The notes below the pieces were generated by a model. That model did not search any database. It saw nothing but the letters and a program-made list of their open reading frames with translations, and had not been told where the DNA came from. 64,000 nucleotides of DNA from Manduca sexta (lineage: Eukaryota > Arthropoda > Insecta > Lepidoptera > Sphingidae): the NCBI RefSeq assembly GCF_014839805.1, contig NC_051134.1, forward strand, positions 8,835,170 to 8,899,169. Reading direction: 5' to 3'. Positions 51,742-63,626 of this stretch are shown in pieces (the stretch's first letter is position 1; each line of letters opens with the position of its first letter). Made by a program: the position numbers and the translations under genes.

Positions 51742-51753
51742 ATGAGGTTCAAA
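51742..51753 (+). CDS. HIBCH: possible first coding micro-exon of HIBCH
   Basis: ATG AGG TTC AAA directly before a strong donor GTAAGT at 51754. Spliced to 55372 it would read in frame as MRFK before MLKL, adding basic residues to the presequence. Pure inference from donor quality and phase; the first exon could lie elsewhere in 48.8-55.3 kb. Confidence 0.25.
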
Positions 51754-53479
51754 GTAAGTAATTATGCAATTATTTTTATCTATTACGAACGTAATAAACA
51801 GTGCACACGCCGGGCGGTTAGATAATTATTATTCAATGAATGGTTAAGGAGTATTTGTACGGATATCTTTACATATTTACGCTGACAATGGGAAGTTAAA
51901 ATTTTTATTCATGTGACTTTTGAATCGAAAACATTTACTTATTTCAATAATTATCAGAAATCATTAAATATAGATAAAGATCTTAATGAACACTTAAAAA
52001 TCGCAAATCGTTACCAAGATATAAATGATATATTTCGTTCTATAAGTTCCTTTTAAAATGTCGTTTCCTAATATCAATCATAGATCTATAATATTTTATC
52101 GTATTATGATTTCTCTTCAAATATTTCTAAAAAAATACTTGTTCCATTATTAATTATTAAGCAAAAACGAATGCCAAAGGGAGGTGGCGATTATTGATTT
52201 TTTCAGCCATTTCATTCATCAAGTTTCATGCATGTTCATGGTCGTAGATTTTCTTTCATTGCGTCGAAAGCATGGGTGACACGGGTGACACCTCAGTTGT
52301 ACATTATAAGGGTGTCACCCTTTGTTAATTGTAAATTGTGAAATGAATCTAATTAGGGAATAAGATTTTTTATGGATCTATTGTTATGCAAAATAAAAAT
52401 CTGTTGTAAAATATGCTCGGTTTTATAGGGTTACTACCCATTTACAGTTAAGTAATTTTAAGACATAGCTATATATAGTAATATAGCTAGGGTTGAGCCG
52501 TTCCGCTAGTTATGCCAAGACATATGACATAAATTATAAAGCTAATATCAGTGCAGAGTCAGTAACAATATTATATTTTTATATTATCATTTTCACATTA
52601 GGTTGATAAATTAAACCATATATACTTCTTCGTATCTGGTAACATTGTGCCAAAAATCTTCTATCAATAATAAATATTCTCACCAAAAATTACAGGTTCA
52701 TTTTTCTGTATTTTTTATCTTTATGTAGTTCAATGTGAATGTGGCATGTGAGTGAGTTTATTTTTGATGGAAAGTGTGATGTTCCCGTCCCAACAAATTC
52801 TCTTAAAGTAGTAGTAACTAGTAGTGGCCTTAGGACTGATAAAATTAAAATTACTTTTTATTAATATTTATTCTCTACGATATTCTAAACTGTTATTTTC
52901 AAGAATATAAATATATGGTTCAATTTAGTAACAATATCATAATGACCCTGTAAATCCCTGTGTATGTAGTGTATATAAAATCATTAAACCTGTCAGTAGA
53001 CTATGAAATATGTGATTACAAAAAAAATCATTGATGACGAAGGCCTTGGTAAAGGTTACAGGTGTTCACCTAGTCCAGGACGATTTTAACAGGTTGGGAA
53101 ATATTCTGGGTAGGCCTACTTTAGCATTGGATTTCCAATGGCTCATGAACATGATTGCTTTGTTAGTAGCATTTGCAAACAAGGCAAGCACTGACAAATA
53201 TTTTTAAGACATTGAATTCACAAGCCTTTCAAAAAAGTGTTTTGAAATCTCGTCAGCCAATCATATAATTGTAATAACAATAAGCTATTATATCATTGCA
53301 ACAAAAAAATAAGATTACATGTTTGACTTGTACATAGTGTCGCCATTGCCATTTTTTTTGTTTCTCTAGATTAAATATAAAATAAAAGAAACAGGATCAC
53401 AAGAAGACAGATTAGACAATGGTTTAATATAGCTTTTATATTTTTGCAACGCGCAATATAGCTTTTTTATTTTTTTAAG

Positions 53480-53812
53480 CGGCGATAACCTAGTTGGGTG
53501 TGGAATGGACTGCCAAGACGAACGTCCGCAGATTCAAATCCCAAGGGCACACACCTCTGACTTTTCTAAAATCATGTGTGTATTCTTTGTGAATTTATTG
53601 TTTGCTTTAACGGTGAAGGAAAACATCGTGAGGAAACCTGCACATCTGAGAAGTTCTCTATAGGGATTTTGAAGGTGTGTGAAGTCTACCAATCCGCACT
53701 AAGCCAGCATGGTGGACTAAGGCCTAATCCCTCTCAGTAGTAGAGGAGGCCCGTGCTCAGCAGTGGGCAAGTATATAATACAGGGCTGATATTATTATTT
53801 TATTATTATATT
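53480..53812 (+). mobile_element. tRNA-derived SINE, full length, with 14-bp target duplication
   Basis: Same family as 49561-49896. TATATTTTTGCAAC occurs at 53437-53450 and at 53807-53820. About 29 extra bp lie between the left duplicate and the SINE head, repeating AATATAGCTTTT. Confidence 0.9.
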
Positions 53813-55371
53813 TTTGCAACAATTATGACATTGTATTAAGGGCTGACTTTTTATATGTCTGATAAAAGTTATCAATCAAATAAATTATAACCTAAATGAA
53901 TATGAGAGTTAGATAATTGAACAGCTTCATTCATACTACTATTACTTAACAATACTGTGAATAACACCTATCTGATGATTGAAAAATCATCTGTAAATAC
54001 AATAAATTTAATTGATATGTTGGGAGATATGTATGTATAATGAGAAAATAGGTGGTAGAAACACTGACAATAACTATAAATTAAAAAATGTGACTCCATA
54101 GTAAGAACTGGCTCTAATATTTGAATATTGAATAATTTAATTATCACTTTATATTGGCCTGTTGTTTTCTACAGACATTGTTATAGTTCAAGGTCTATTG
54201 CTATCTAATGTTGATAATGAATACTAAACATGTCTGAAATTGACAGTTATATTTCTAGCTTAAATGTAGGTTACAATTAAATATTCTGCATTTTAAGGGG
54301 TTTATTAGATTTCCAGATCATACATCTGGCTTAGAATTACATCATGGAGTAAATTTTGCAAATCATGAATTTACTGTACCATATACAAGGAATGCAAAAA
54401 AAATATAACTACTAGAAACAAGAAGAACGAAAGAAGTTTATTGTCAGAGCAAACATAAAAAATTTAAAACACAAAATCCTATATAATATAAGCAATTATT
54501 GCACTAACAATGGGTCTCCCATTCAGCTATATACTGCAATACTATGTATGTAATACTGCAGTGCTGGTTTTCAATGAGTAACTCATGTGACGTACAGACA
54601 TCTAATTGGTACACAGTAAAACATAATAATAAATACAGTAAAAGCAGTGAAAACATGTCCGAGAACTTCATATGGATGCCATACCAGAATATAACTTATA
54701 TTACACCTTAATTATTTTATTCAGATCTGAATAACATTTAATAATATTTGTAAAGAGTGCATTTTTTACCTTTTAATTATTTGTTCTCTGACTATGATAC
54801 AGGTTGCCTACTGTGCACCACATATTATGTATTACCATAACAGTTCAGTGACAATGTTTGTATTATCGTTCAAACAGTAATGCTTATACTCGTGTCAGAG
54901 GATGTTCGGCTCACAAAACAATATCCATTATCTAGACACAGGCCTGGGAATGTTCATTGATAGAAATGTACACAGAATATGAGTCAGTTTGTGATGTGGT
55001 GAATGTTGTAAAGGGGTCACAGCTTCAAGAAAGACATGATAATTTTAGTATGTTAAAATTGTATAGTTTCATTTTTATTTTTTATTTTGTAACAATCAAG
55101 TAACCAGCAGTCAGTAACTCGCAGTTTATGTATCTATTGTTATATTTCACTGATCTATATTGGTACATCTCATGTTAAATATTGTTTAAAATAGCATACA
55201 AACTGTTCTCCCTGTGGCATATCCATCAACATTTAATGAAACTAATTAATCGCTGGGGGATTCATACTTACTTCTGAAGCTGAAAGGGAATATATCTTTG
55301 GAACAAGGAATGTTGAAACTGGACAATCTTAACCTAGCTAGTGTACGAAATAAACTTAAATATATTTTCAG

Positions 55372-58300
55372 ATGTTGAAGCTAACTAGACTATCCGGAAC
55401 CACGTCGTTCCTCAAACGCACAATGTCTACACAAGAATCCGACGTCCTCTTCGAGACCCTTAATAACGCTGGAGTAGTGACCCTCAACAGGCCGAAAGCC
55501 CTGAACTCGTTAAACACATCAATGGTCAGCAAAATGCTCCCACAACTACAAGAGTGGGAGAGGACGAAGACTCTAGTGATAGTCAAGGGAGCCGGAGAAA
55601 AAGCCTTCTGCGCGGGGGGTGACGTAAAACTAGCCATAGATAAAGTAGAGGGTCCTAGATTCTTCTTCACTGAATACAATGTCAATCATCTCATCGGAAA
55701 TTATAAGATACCGTATGTGGCGTTGATCAATGGCATCACCATGGGCGGAGGTTTGGGGATATCCGTCCACGGCAGGTACAGAGTGGCCACAGAGAAGACG
55801 ATGATAGCCATGCCGGAGACGAAGATCGGCCTGTTCCCTGACGTGGGCGGGTCGTACTTCCTGCCGCGGCTGCAGGTCAACTTGGGACTGTATCTGGGAT
55901 TGACTGGTGAGTTTTGAGATAGGCACTGCTGAGCACGGGCCTCCTCTACTACTGAAAGGGATTAGGCCTTAGTCCACCACGCTGGCCTAGTGCGGATTGA
56001 TAGACTTCACACACCTTCGAAATTCCTATAGAGAACTTCTCAGATGTGCAGGTTTCCTCACGATGTTTTCCTTCACCGTTAAAGCGAACGATAAATTCAC
56101 AAAGAATACACACATGATTTTTTAGAAAAGCCAGAGGTGTGTGCCCTTGGGATTTGAACCTGCGGACATTCGTCTCGGCAGTCCGTTCTACACCCAACTA
56201 GGCTATCGCCGCTATTCTATCGCCGCAATTACAAATACTATTACCAATCTTACGATATCGTAAAAATAGTGAACTTTGCTGTTCAATTTCATTTAACTTG
56301 TCTCATTTCTCGGAAGTTCTGCGGATCTTCTGACTCTAGGCCAGAATTTGGCGACTCTTCCTGACCCTAAAAAGTAGCCAATTAAAAAAACATTTTTTTA
56401 TCCCAACACAATCCCGCTTGACTGAATCCTGAAGTCTAAGAAACACTTATCACTTCCCAGGTGACAGATTGAAAGGCAAGGACGTGGTAAAAGCCGGCAT
56501 AGCGACCCATTTCGTGCCGAGCAAGCGTCTCTACGAATTAGAAATGCTGCTGTCTCGCTGCACCAGCGACATGGAAGTCAACTCTCTCCTCGCCAAGTTC
56601 AACGAGCCGCCGGAGGAGTTCTCCCTCGCGCCGCACATCAAACACATCAACTACTGCTTCGCCGCGTCCACAGTCGAGGAGATCATCGAGAGGCTCGAGA
56701 AGGTCGGCAACGACTGGTCCGTCAAGACTTTGGAGGTGGGTACTTTGATTTTCAGAGAAATTAACTTATGCAAATTTCCATGCTTCGGTGGCATAGTTGA
56801 ATTACTTGCGCGGAATTGGCTTTGAAGTCCCAGGTCCGAATCCCGGGTCGTGCAAAGTGTTATTAGGCTTTTTTGTCAGCCCAGAGTCTGGAATGTGTGC
56901 CTTAATTAGCAGGCTTGCTCTCCATCACATCATGTGACGAAACACATTTCGCAAAATGAGGGTGCTCTGGCTGTACCTGTCTGCCTACCCATTTGGGGAT
57001 AAAGCGTGATGCCTGCGTGCGAGTTCCCCTTGTCCTTTAATTTTCAGTCAATATTTGTTATTAGGTATTATTTATCGTCATTTCTATAGTGCTGACGCGT
57101 ATTATCAAATCTAATAATTGAACGGCTTTAGCTCTTTCGCTACTGAACCTGATCAAAGTTTGATGTGATAAAATAGTGTCTACTTTTATCAATCTAATCT
57201 TTAATTTTGAAATGGACTTTGAAACCGTTGTCGTTATGTTACCAATGTCTATTGTATTTCGGTTTCGAGGCCATTGCAGCGTACAGTATAGTATTTAATG
57301 TTTCAGGATATTGTTAAATGTCATGCAGTGATGAGTAATTCAAAGTTTTTGATGGCGTTATTATGGTTTATTTACGGGCACATTTATGTGCACTGCATTT
57401 AATTATCTTAATAATAGAATCAAATCGTAATAACTAATAACTTATCCTGATAATTTGATAGAGGTATTTAATGTGACACCATTCCATTGAAATTTTATTT
57501 AGAGTAGAATTTTTAAATCTTGTTGCTTACAAAAATGTGTCGTTTCACTTTAATATGGCTGCATTTTTACAGAAATTTTAATATAATGCTAAGTTTAGAC
57601 TACTACAAGTTCTTGCAGCAATATATTGGGCAAGAACTTCCAAGATGCGTTTACACCAGCGGCAATATTTCTATAGTCCTAAACACATGCAACTTGTTGT
57701 CTGCAAGCTTCAAAATTAACATATCAGCTTCCCAATTGTTTACACGGCAAAAATTTCATGCAGAAGTCAACTTCGGCAAGTTTTTTTTGTTAGCCAAACC
57801 TCGCTTTAGAAGAATGTCTTGTTAACATCATTAAATTATATTAAAGAGTTATTTTCTGTTATTCAAACATCTATCTCTGTGTCTCCGCAGACGCTACACC
57901 AGATGTGCCCGGGGTCGCTGAAGATCACGCTGCGAGCGTTACAGCGCGGCTCGCAGCTGGAGCTGGGCCAGTGCCTCAGGATGGAGTACCGGCTCGCGTG
58001 CCGCGCCACCGAGAACCACGACTTCCCTGAAGGTATGCAGTGTTGGGCAAACTAGTATAACTCATGATAGACTAATAAGTAGATTGCAGGCACCGTTAGC
58101 TTACTAAGAAGCGTTTTGCCGTCTTACGTCATGTGGATGTTTAACATTAGAGGAAGCAAGACAAACCATTGTATAACTGAGACAGATATATACAATGTTT
58201 ACTAAGAAGATCCTAAATATTATGACGGTTAATGAGAGTTGTGGAGGTCCCTTAAAGATGCCAAAATGATACCAGATTGCTTCAATGGATCTCAATGACT

Positions 58301-60094
58301 AGCCCCAGAACTGTAAATGTAGAAACTGGTCATTATGGCATGTTTTTCATAATAAGTTTGATCCAATTTCGTATTTTGTGCCTAAATCCTCATTTAGATG
58401 GAGCAATCTTGCCTCCCACGTGCGATTCTTGAAAGAACATAGGTAATCCCATGGAACATATGCAGTGGCACGGCTTTACAGGCTATATTCGCTTAGCCTA
58501 AACAATAATCGTATACTAATCCGACAGGTATTCAAAAAAGTTGCCTATGTCTAAATAGTAAAAAATATAGTAATATCAGCCCTGTATTATATATTGTCCC
58601 ACTGCTGGGCACGGGTCTCCTCCACTATTTAGAAGGTTTAGGCCTCTGTCCACCACGCTGGTCTAGTGCGGGTTGGAAGACTTCACATACCTACGAAATT
58701 ATTATGCAGGTTTCCTCCCGATATTTTCCTTCATCGTTAAAGCAAGCAATAATTCACAAAGAAACACATGAATTTAGAAAATTCAAAGATGTGTGCCCTT
58801 GGGTTTTAAACGTGCGGATATTTGTCTCGGCAGTCCGTTCCGTCCCCAACTAGCCTATCGCCGTTTTTTTCAGAACAATACGATGCAGTAACCTCCTCAC
58901 GATTATTGCTAGCAATAATTGCTCGGTCTGAATGAGACTTTGGATATTTTTTGAGTGCTGAATTACCAATCTATTACATATCATGACTTTTTAATGGATC
59001 TTAGGTTTTAGAGTAATTTAATATGGATATAGTGCTTTTAGTTATTTAATATTCTCACATACAGATAGTAACAATTATATATTTGTTAGTGAAAGTGTAT
59101 CGCCAATGTAATCAATTTTGATGGATATTGATTATATTACTAATGCCGATATAAATATTCTCTTATCATACTTATACGGATTTAATACACACAATATGGA
59201 TTGTCTGCTTGATGAGTCGGACCTGGAGCGAGAATTCATGTTTAAACGTAGGGACAATGTTAGGAAATAAACTTTTTGTACTAATTTTGTAGAACAGAGG
59301 TTTTTGTTTCAACAAGTATATTGCGTATATTGTTTCGATTCTGCATATTCTTGAGATATAGGAAGCTGCATGAGGTGTAAGCTGCTGTTATTTTTTAAGA
59401 ACGAATATGGAGCCGAATTCAAAAAAAGGAGGAGGTTCTCAATTCGGCTGTATTTCTTTTTTTTTATGTTTATTACGTCAGAAATTTTGACTGGGCGAAC
59501 CGATTTTGATGATTCTTTTTTTATTCGAAAGCTGGTGCTTCTCATGTGGTCTCATATAAATTTCATTGTTATTGGACCCTTCACTTCATGATATTTCAAA
59601 AAACTTTTAAAATGATGTCGTCAACGTATCCTGATTTTTACTAACACAAAAAAGCAGAAAATAATTAAGTGTCCAAATACGTGATCAGAATTCAGTCAAG
59701 AAATAAAAATCATTTTTTTTTTTACCACAATAACTAGCTTATTAGATAAGTTTAAATATAATTTAAGTTATAAATAGTATAGGGTTGATTTTTCATTCGT
59801 CAGGTAATGTTATTGATAAAATAAAATAGAATATAAACAAATTATAAATTATAGTTTTATGAATGAAATAATCAATTGTTCCACGCCTTATTGGACTGAT
59901 TATTTTATTTGACGATTTTCAATTATTTTTTATTTTTATATTTTCAAGGTGTCCGAGCCCTCCTGATCGACAAAGACAACAGTCCCAAATGGAATCCCAA
60001 GACCCTGGCAGAGGTCACGGACGACTATGTGGAGAGCTACTTCAAGAAGCTCCCCGAGGACCGGGAACTGAAATTCGTAGAGTCCAAACTGTAG
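55372..60094 (+). CDS. HIBCH: 3-hydroxyisobutyryl-CoA hydrolase
   Basis: Hydrolyses 3-hydroxyisobutyryl-CoA to free 3-hydroxyisobutyrate in valine breakdown. Exons 55372-55906, 56461-56735, 57891-58032 and 59949-60094 join in frame to 1,098 nt, 365 aa. The N-terminus [20 protein letters not shown] is basic and Ser/Thr-rich, a plausible mitochondrial presequence. The crotonase fold follows: [24 protein letters not shown] (CoA-binding/oxyanion loop), [40 protein letters not shown], then the HIBCH-specific C-terminal half with [17 protein letters not shown] and [17 protein letters not shown]. The ATG directly follows a TTTTCAG acceptor, so at least one upstream exon exists. The last residues are VESKL; SKL is a canonical PTS1. 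Introns 1 and 3 contain SINEs, intron 2 a second SINE type. Confidence 0.95.
55922..56213 (-). mobile_element. tRNA-derived SINE in HIBCH intron 1
   Basis: Minus strand head at 56213 (GCGGCGATAGCCTAGTTGGG), ending 16 bp after the exon 1 donor with the ATT tail missing. Very similar to the 49561 copy. Confidence 0.9.
56778..57047 (+). mobile_element. second type of tRNA-derived SINE in HIBCH intron 2
   Basis: Starts near CATGCTTCGGTGGCATAGTT (box A-like TGGCATAGTTG) with box B-like GGTCCGAATCCCGGG, then a non-tRNA body ending GCGTGATGCCTGCGTGCGAG and CCTTGTCCTTT. The head differs from the other SINE family here. Confidence 0.65.
57590..57740 (+). repeat. diverged repeat, copy 1 (HIBCH intron 2)
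   Basis: Contains AGTTTAGACTACTACAAGTT and GCAGCAATATATTGGGCAAG, matching in reverse the segment at about 61500-61632. Class unknown. Confidence 0.55.
58033..59948 (+). other. HIBCH intron 3
   Basis: 1.9 kb, AT-rich. Contains a SINE (58571-58863). Nothing else recognised. Confidence 0.5.
58571..58863 (-). mobile_element. tRNA-derived SINE in HIBCH intron 3
   Basis: Minus strand head near 58863 (CGGCGATAGGCTAGTTGGGG), tail TATTACTA near 58571. A more diverged copy of the same family. Confidence 0.85.
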
Positions 60095-60358
60095 AGGTCA
60101 ATTACCAGGGTAGAAGTACTTGTGTTCCCTTATTAGTAAGTGCTATGTCGGTAATGTTTGGGGAGGTTTTGTGTCCAATATGTATGTGGGCTACAAGAGA
60201 TAGGAAATCGATTTTATTATTATATTAGTATATCCAGGTAAAAAAAAATGGTGCATTTTAACTAAGGATTAACGGTGATTTTGTAATTTCTTAGGTTATT
60301 TATGTGTCACTCGTTCTCAAGAATGTGATCTTACTTTATGGACACAATGATACCAGGT

Positions 60359-60531
60359 GCCTTATTCTCTATCCCGCACGTTATTTTGACAGTGCGTAAC
60401 AAGCACGTAACACAACGCGTCATGTTTAGGACTATAGAAATTTGGCTTACAGAATATCATTCCACGCACATTTCTCGAAGATAACATGACACGGCCGCGT
60501 TACGCGTTTACACTATCATACAGAATAAGGG
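60359..60531. repeat. MITE-like inverted-repeat element, about 173 bp
   Basis: Left end CCTTATTCTCTAT, right end reversed CCTTATTCTGTAT, with partly matching inner parts (GCGTAAC, CGTCATGTT versus GTGTCATGTT). Diverged arms. Confidence 0.45.
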
Positions 60532-61499
60532 CCCAGTGTCGAAGGGTCCATATAACGTAATGTCGGCTTTCTTTTATGTAGAATCTAATTATTAGAACGA
60601 TTTGCACACCGCATCCATGCATATTACCTAAATGTTGTATCGGGTTTCCTTTTGGAACATTTCACCTTTCGCCACTGTTATGATACATACATTTACTTAT
60701 TGATTGTTATTATAGCAACCGGGCTTCTGTGTAGAATCCAATGGTTATAAGTGGAGTGCAAGAGACAGGAACCATGCGCTCATTACAATGAGGTCCCCAA
60801 ATATTACTGACTAATAGTATTGTAATATTAATTAGTTTAAGTGAATTTAGGCTGCTGTTTGCGTGAACTGACTAATACGTCCTTGTTCAATTGTTGACGG
60901 TGAAGTGATAACATTATCATATTTTAGTAATAGAATTTGTTAGGCAAAGTTAGTACTGGTGATTGCTATTGCCTTATCTGGGGATGGTAGAACATTTGTA
61001 TGGGTATAAATGTTCATTACTGGCAATGGCATACATCACGCCTCTTAACTTTTTCAAGGGTAGGCAGAGGTGTAAGCACTCCCCAATTAAGTCAGCTATG
61101 TTACACCTGGTGTTATATGGACGATGAAAAATTAAGGAGTAAGTGCCATATTCCTAAGCTTGTGTCCAGCTCATGCGGACTTGATATGGACAAAACCCTT
61201 TACCGGCAGCACTGACGGCATTATAAAATAGTGTCATACTAAGTCAAATAATACTTGTCCGTTTTCACTTACATTTGCTTGATTATTCGAAACATATTTG
61301 AAATTATTTTTAAATTTAGCATATTTGGTCGTCTTTTGTATTATCTCTACATCACTTTGGGTAGATTTGTAGACGCCTCCGAAAAAAACTTTACCATGCA
61401 ACGTCAAACAGAAAACGCTTTTTGGGGAAATGTCCATATAGCTAGTTTGTTTTGATTAAATAAAAGACTTGCAGGCTTCCGCAAACAATATCGCGCGTA

Positions 61500-61632
61500 A
61501 ACAGAACTGCAAGTTTCAAGCTTGCAGAACTTGCGGCAAGTTACATATGCAACTGATATATTACCACTAGTGTTCGCATCTGAGAGTTGCTCAATATATT
61601 GTTGCAAGAACTTGCTAGTCTAAACTCAACAT
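61500..61632 (-). repeat. diverged repeat, copy 2 (downstream of HIBCH)
   Basis: Reads CAATATATTGTTGCAAGAAC then TTGCTAGTCTAAACTC, plus TTTCAAGCTTGCAGAACTTG, the inverted partner of 57590-57740 with many substitutions. Confidence 0.55.
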
Positions 61633-63039
61633 TACAAACTGCAAATGTTAGTGAAACTGGACATAAGGGCATTATATTACGTATTTATATTTTCATTTAA
61701 ATAAGTTTCTTATGTATATGTTAGGAATGGTATATTGGTGCTTAATACGTTTACAAATTTACTTAAAAATGTTACTATTACAGTGCCTGTTAAAACGTTT
61801 AAGTCTTTACGATCGTAAGCTAACAATGATGCTATTTTCATTCTAAGCATCGCTAAATACATATTTTTCGTAAGCTGCAAATATAGTACTTTTTAAGACA
61901 AACAAAAATCTTATAAAACTATATTGTACTTATCAATATTATATTACATTATCCTTATTACAAATAAAAAGTGTAAAAAAAGATTAGTCCATTCCGTATT
62001 TAAAAATGTTTATTTGTAACGCCATTTTAAAATTATTAAATTTGAAATTGGTACTTACGTACAATGTTATAGGATTATAATTAGCAAAACGAATTTAACT
62101 ATAGGCGCGTTCGTATAACTAACTGTCCGTTCCAATGAACGCTTTCTTCGATCAATCGTAAAAATTGACCAATCATGATACAGTTTTTAATCATTACAAA
62201 TGACTTATTTGGATTCGTTTATTATGGGGATCAGATCGAAGATTAAAATTGGGATCGTTTATTGAAATTGGTCCTTAATGATCATATATGTCTCGCCTGA
62301 TGGTAAAATCCACGTTCGATCAGAAACAGTGACACTAGAGGCTTCTATTAAAGAAGTTACTAGTCGCTTGATATAGTTCAAGTCCTTGATAGTGTCATTT
62401 GAATTGCTAAGAGTTATTAATACGTGCCTTATTCTATTATGTTAGGATTAGTTAGCGAACCGATATATTGTAGCGCGATATTTTTTAATATAATCTCCAG
62501 TCTCAAGTAGAACAGTGTAAATTTCCGCCATCTTGTTTTGTAGCAAAAGCTTTTTGCTACAATTATTGTTGAATAGATAGCTCACCTGATCAATGTATAT
62601 TCAAAACGATGCGCGGGTTTTCAATCGCAGTTATGCTTATAATTACTGAGCCATTTTTAATAAAATTATTTTCATGGAAAAAATAGTTATAACTCTAAAT
62701 ATTGCGATTTGAAAATGAAAGCGGCTCTTAACGCCATGACAGACCGCTATTAATATTTATTTTTAAGATTACTTTTTTATAGTTTTTTTTACCATCATGT
62801 CGGAAATATAATCAATGGAAGTTTTTAAAGAGGAGACAATAAGTATGCATTTATTTTAAATTTTACACATGTATAGAGTGGTATATTTTGTATCTATATA
62901 AACGTGTATTGTTGAGACGTCAAGTTAATAAAATATACTTGAGTTAATATGTTTTTTATTGCCTTACATACACGACAACCCATGTAGAGTCGATAAGCAC
63001 TTGCATAGCCTGCCGACTTTTTATACGTTCATTTAAAGT

Positions 63040-63262
63040 GGCTCCACTGCACCTGATAGTAAGTGGAGTGGGTCCAATAATGTCGACTGACGAGAGATGA
63101 TGACCCCTCGGCAGTCGACACAATTATGCCGGAACTACAATTACTACACAGAAACTACAATACTATAAATGTTGGAACCGGATATACGCAAGCTGATCTC
63201 GGACCGTGGTACACTTACGTTGGTCATTATGGTGGGTTTTAACACATTGTGCACAAGAGTCG
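63040..63262 (-). repeat. family B repeat, near full, with small insertion
   Basis: Plus strand reads GTGGCTCCACTGCACCTGAT, CGGCAGTCGACACAATTATG, about 50 bp of extra sequence, then GTTGGAACCGGATATACGCA and ATTATGGTGGGTTTTAACAC. Confidence 0.75.
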
Positions 63263-63322
63263 TACTGTTCATGGGCGATACTGTTATGGGCCTCTAGCTA
63301 GCGAGTTAACACTGTGAGGGGC

Positions 63323-63626
63323 GCAAGGTTATTGTCAATAAGTTCAACCGGACTTTGGACTTCATTTCTATATGGGGTTTCAGGAACCTAGTTGATTTTA
63401 CTGCCATGAAAATCAGGTGTATGCATTTGTATGCAAAAGATCCCCATTTTCTCCAATCACCAATCTTCACGGTGTTCCCCACTCATTGTGGAATGCCTTG
63501 AGCAACCTTAGTGTAGATATCTCCGATGATTTGAATCCATGGAAGCACATCGAAGGCGTAATGGCTGCCACATCGCGCAGTTTTGGAATCCTGAACGAGG
63601 TGTGTCGGTTTTTCAGGCCCCATTAA
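63323..63626 (+). pseudogene. LINE reverse-transcriptase fragment, frameshifted
   Basis: Frame one: KFNRTLDFISIWGFRNLVDF then TAMKIR, like the RT palm-to-thumb I-x-x-W-x-x-x-N-L-V-x-F segment. Frame two, after a shift near 63415: CKRSPFSPI, LSVDISDDLNPWKHIEG, SRSFGILNEVCRFFRP. Typical of CR1/jockey-like lepidopteran LINEs. Non-functional. Confidence 0.7.

Larger units (their letters stand above)
48782..55371. other. PDF upstream region and HIBCH upstream/5' intron
   Basis: 6.6 kb with no recognisable coding exon. It holds the 113-bp repeat (48895-49007), two full SINEs (49561-49896, 53480-53812), a C13 run (50055-50067), a Helitron-like 5' end (50219 on), a hairpin (50704-50745), three diverged tandem units (about 50720-51430) and a possible HIBCH first exon (51742-51753). 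Confidence 0.6.

Noticed and set aside
56812..56860. Functional tRNA gene suggested by A- and B-box-like sequence
   Set aside because: No cloverleaf closes and a SINE body follows; scored as a SINE head.
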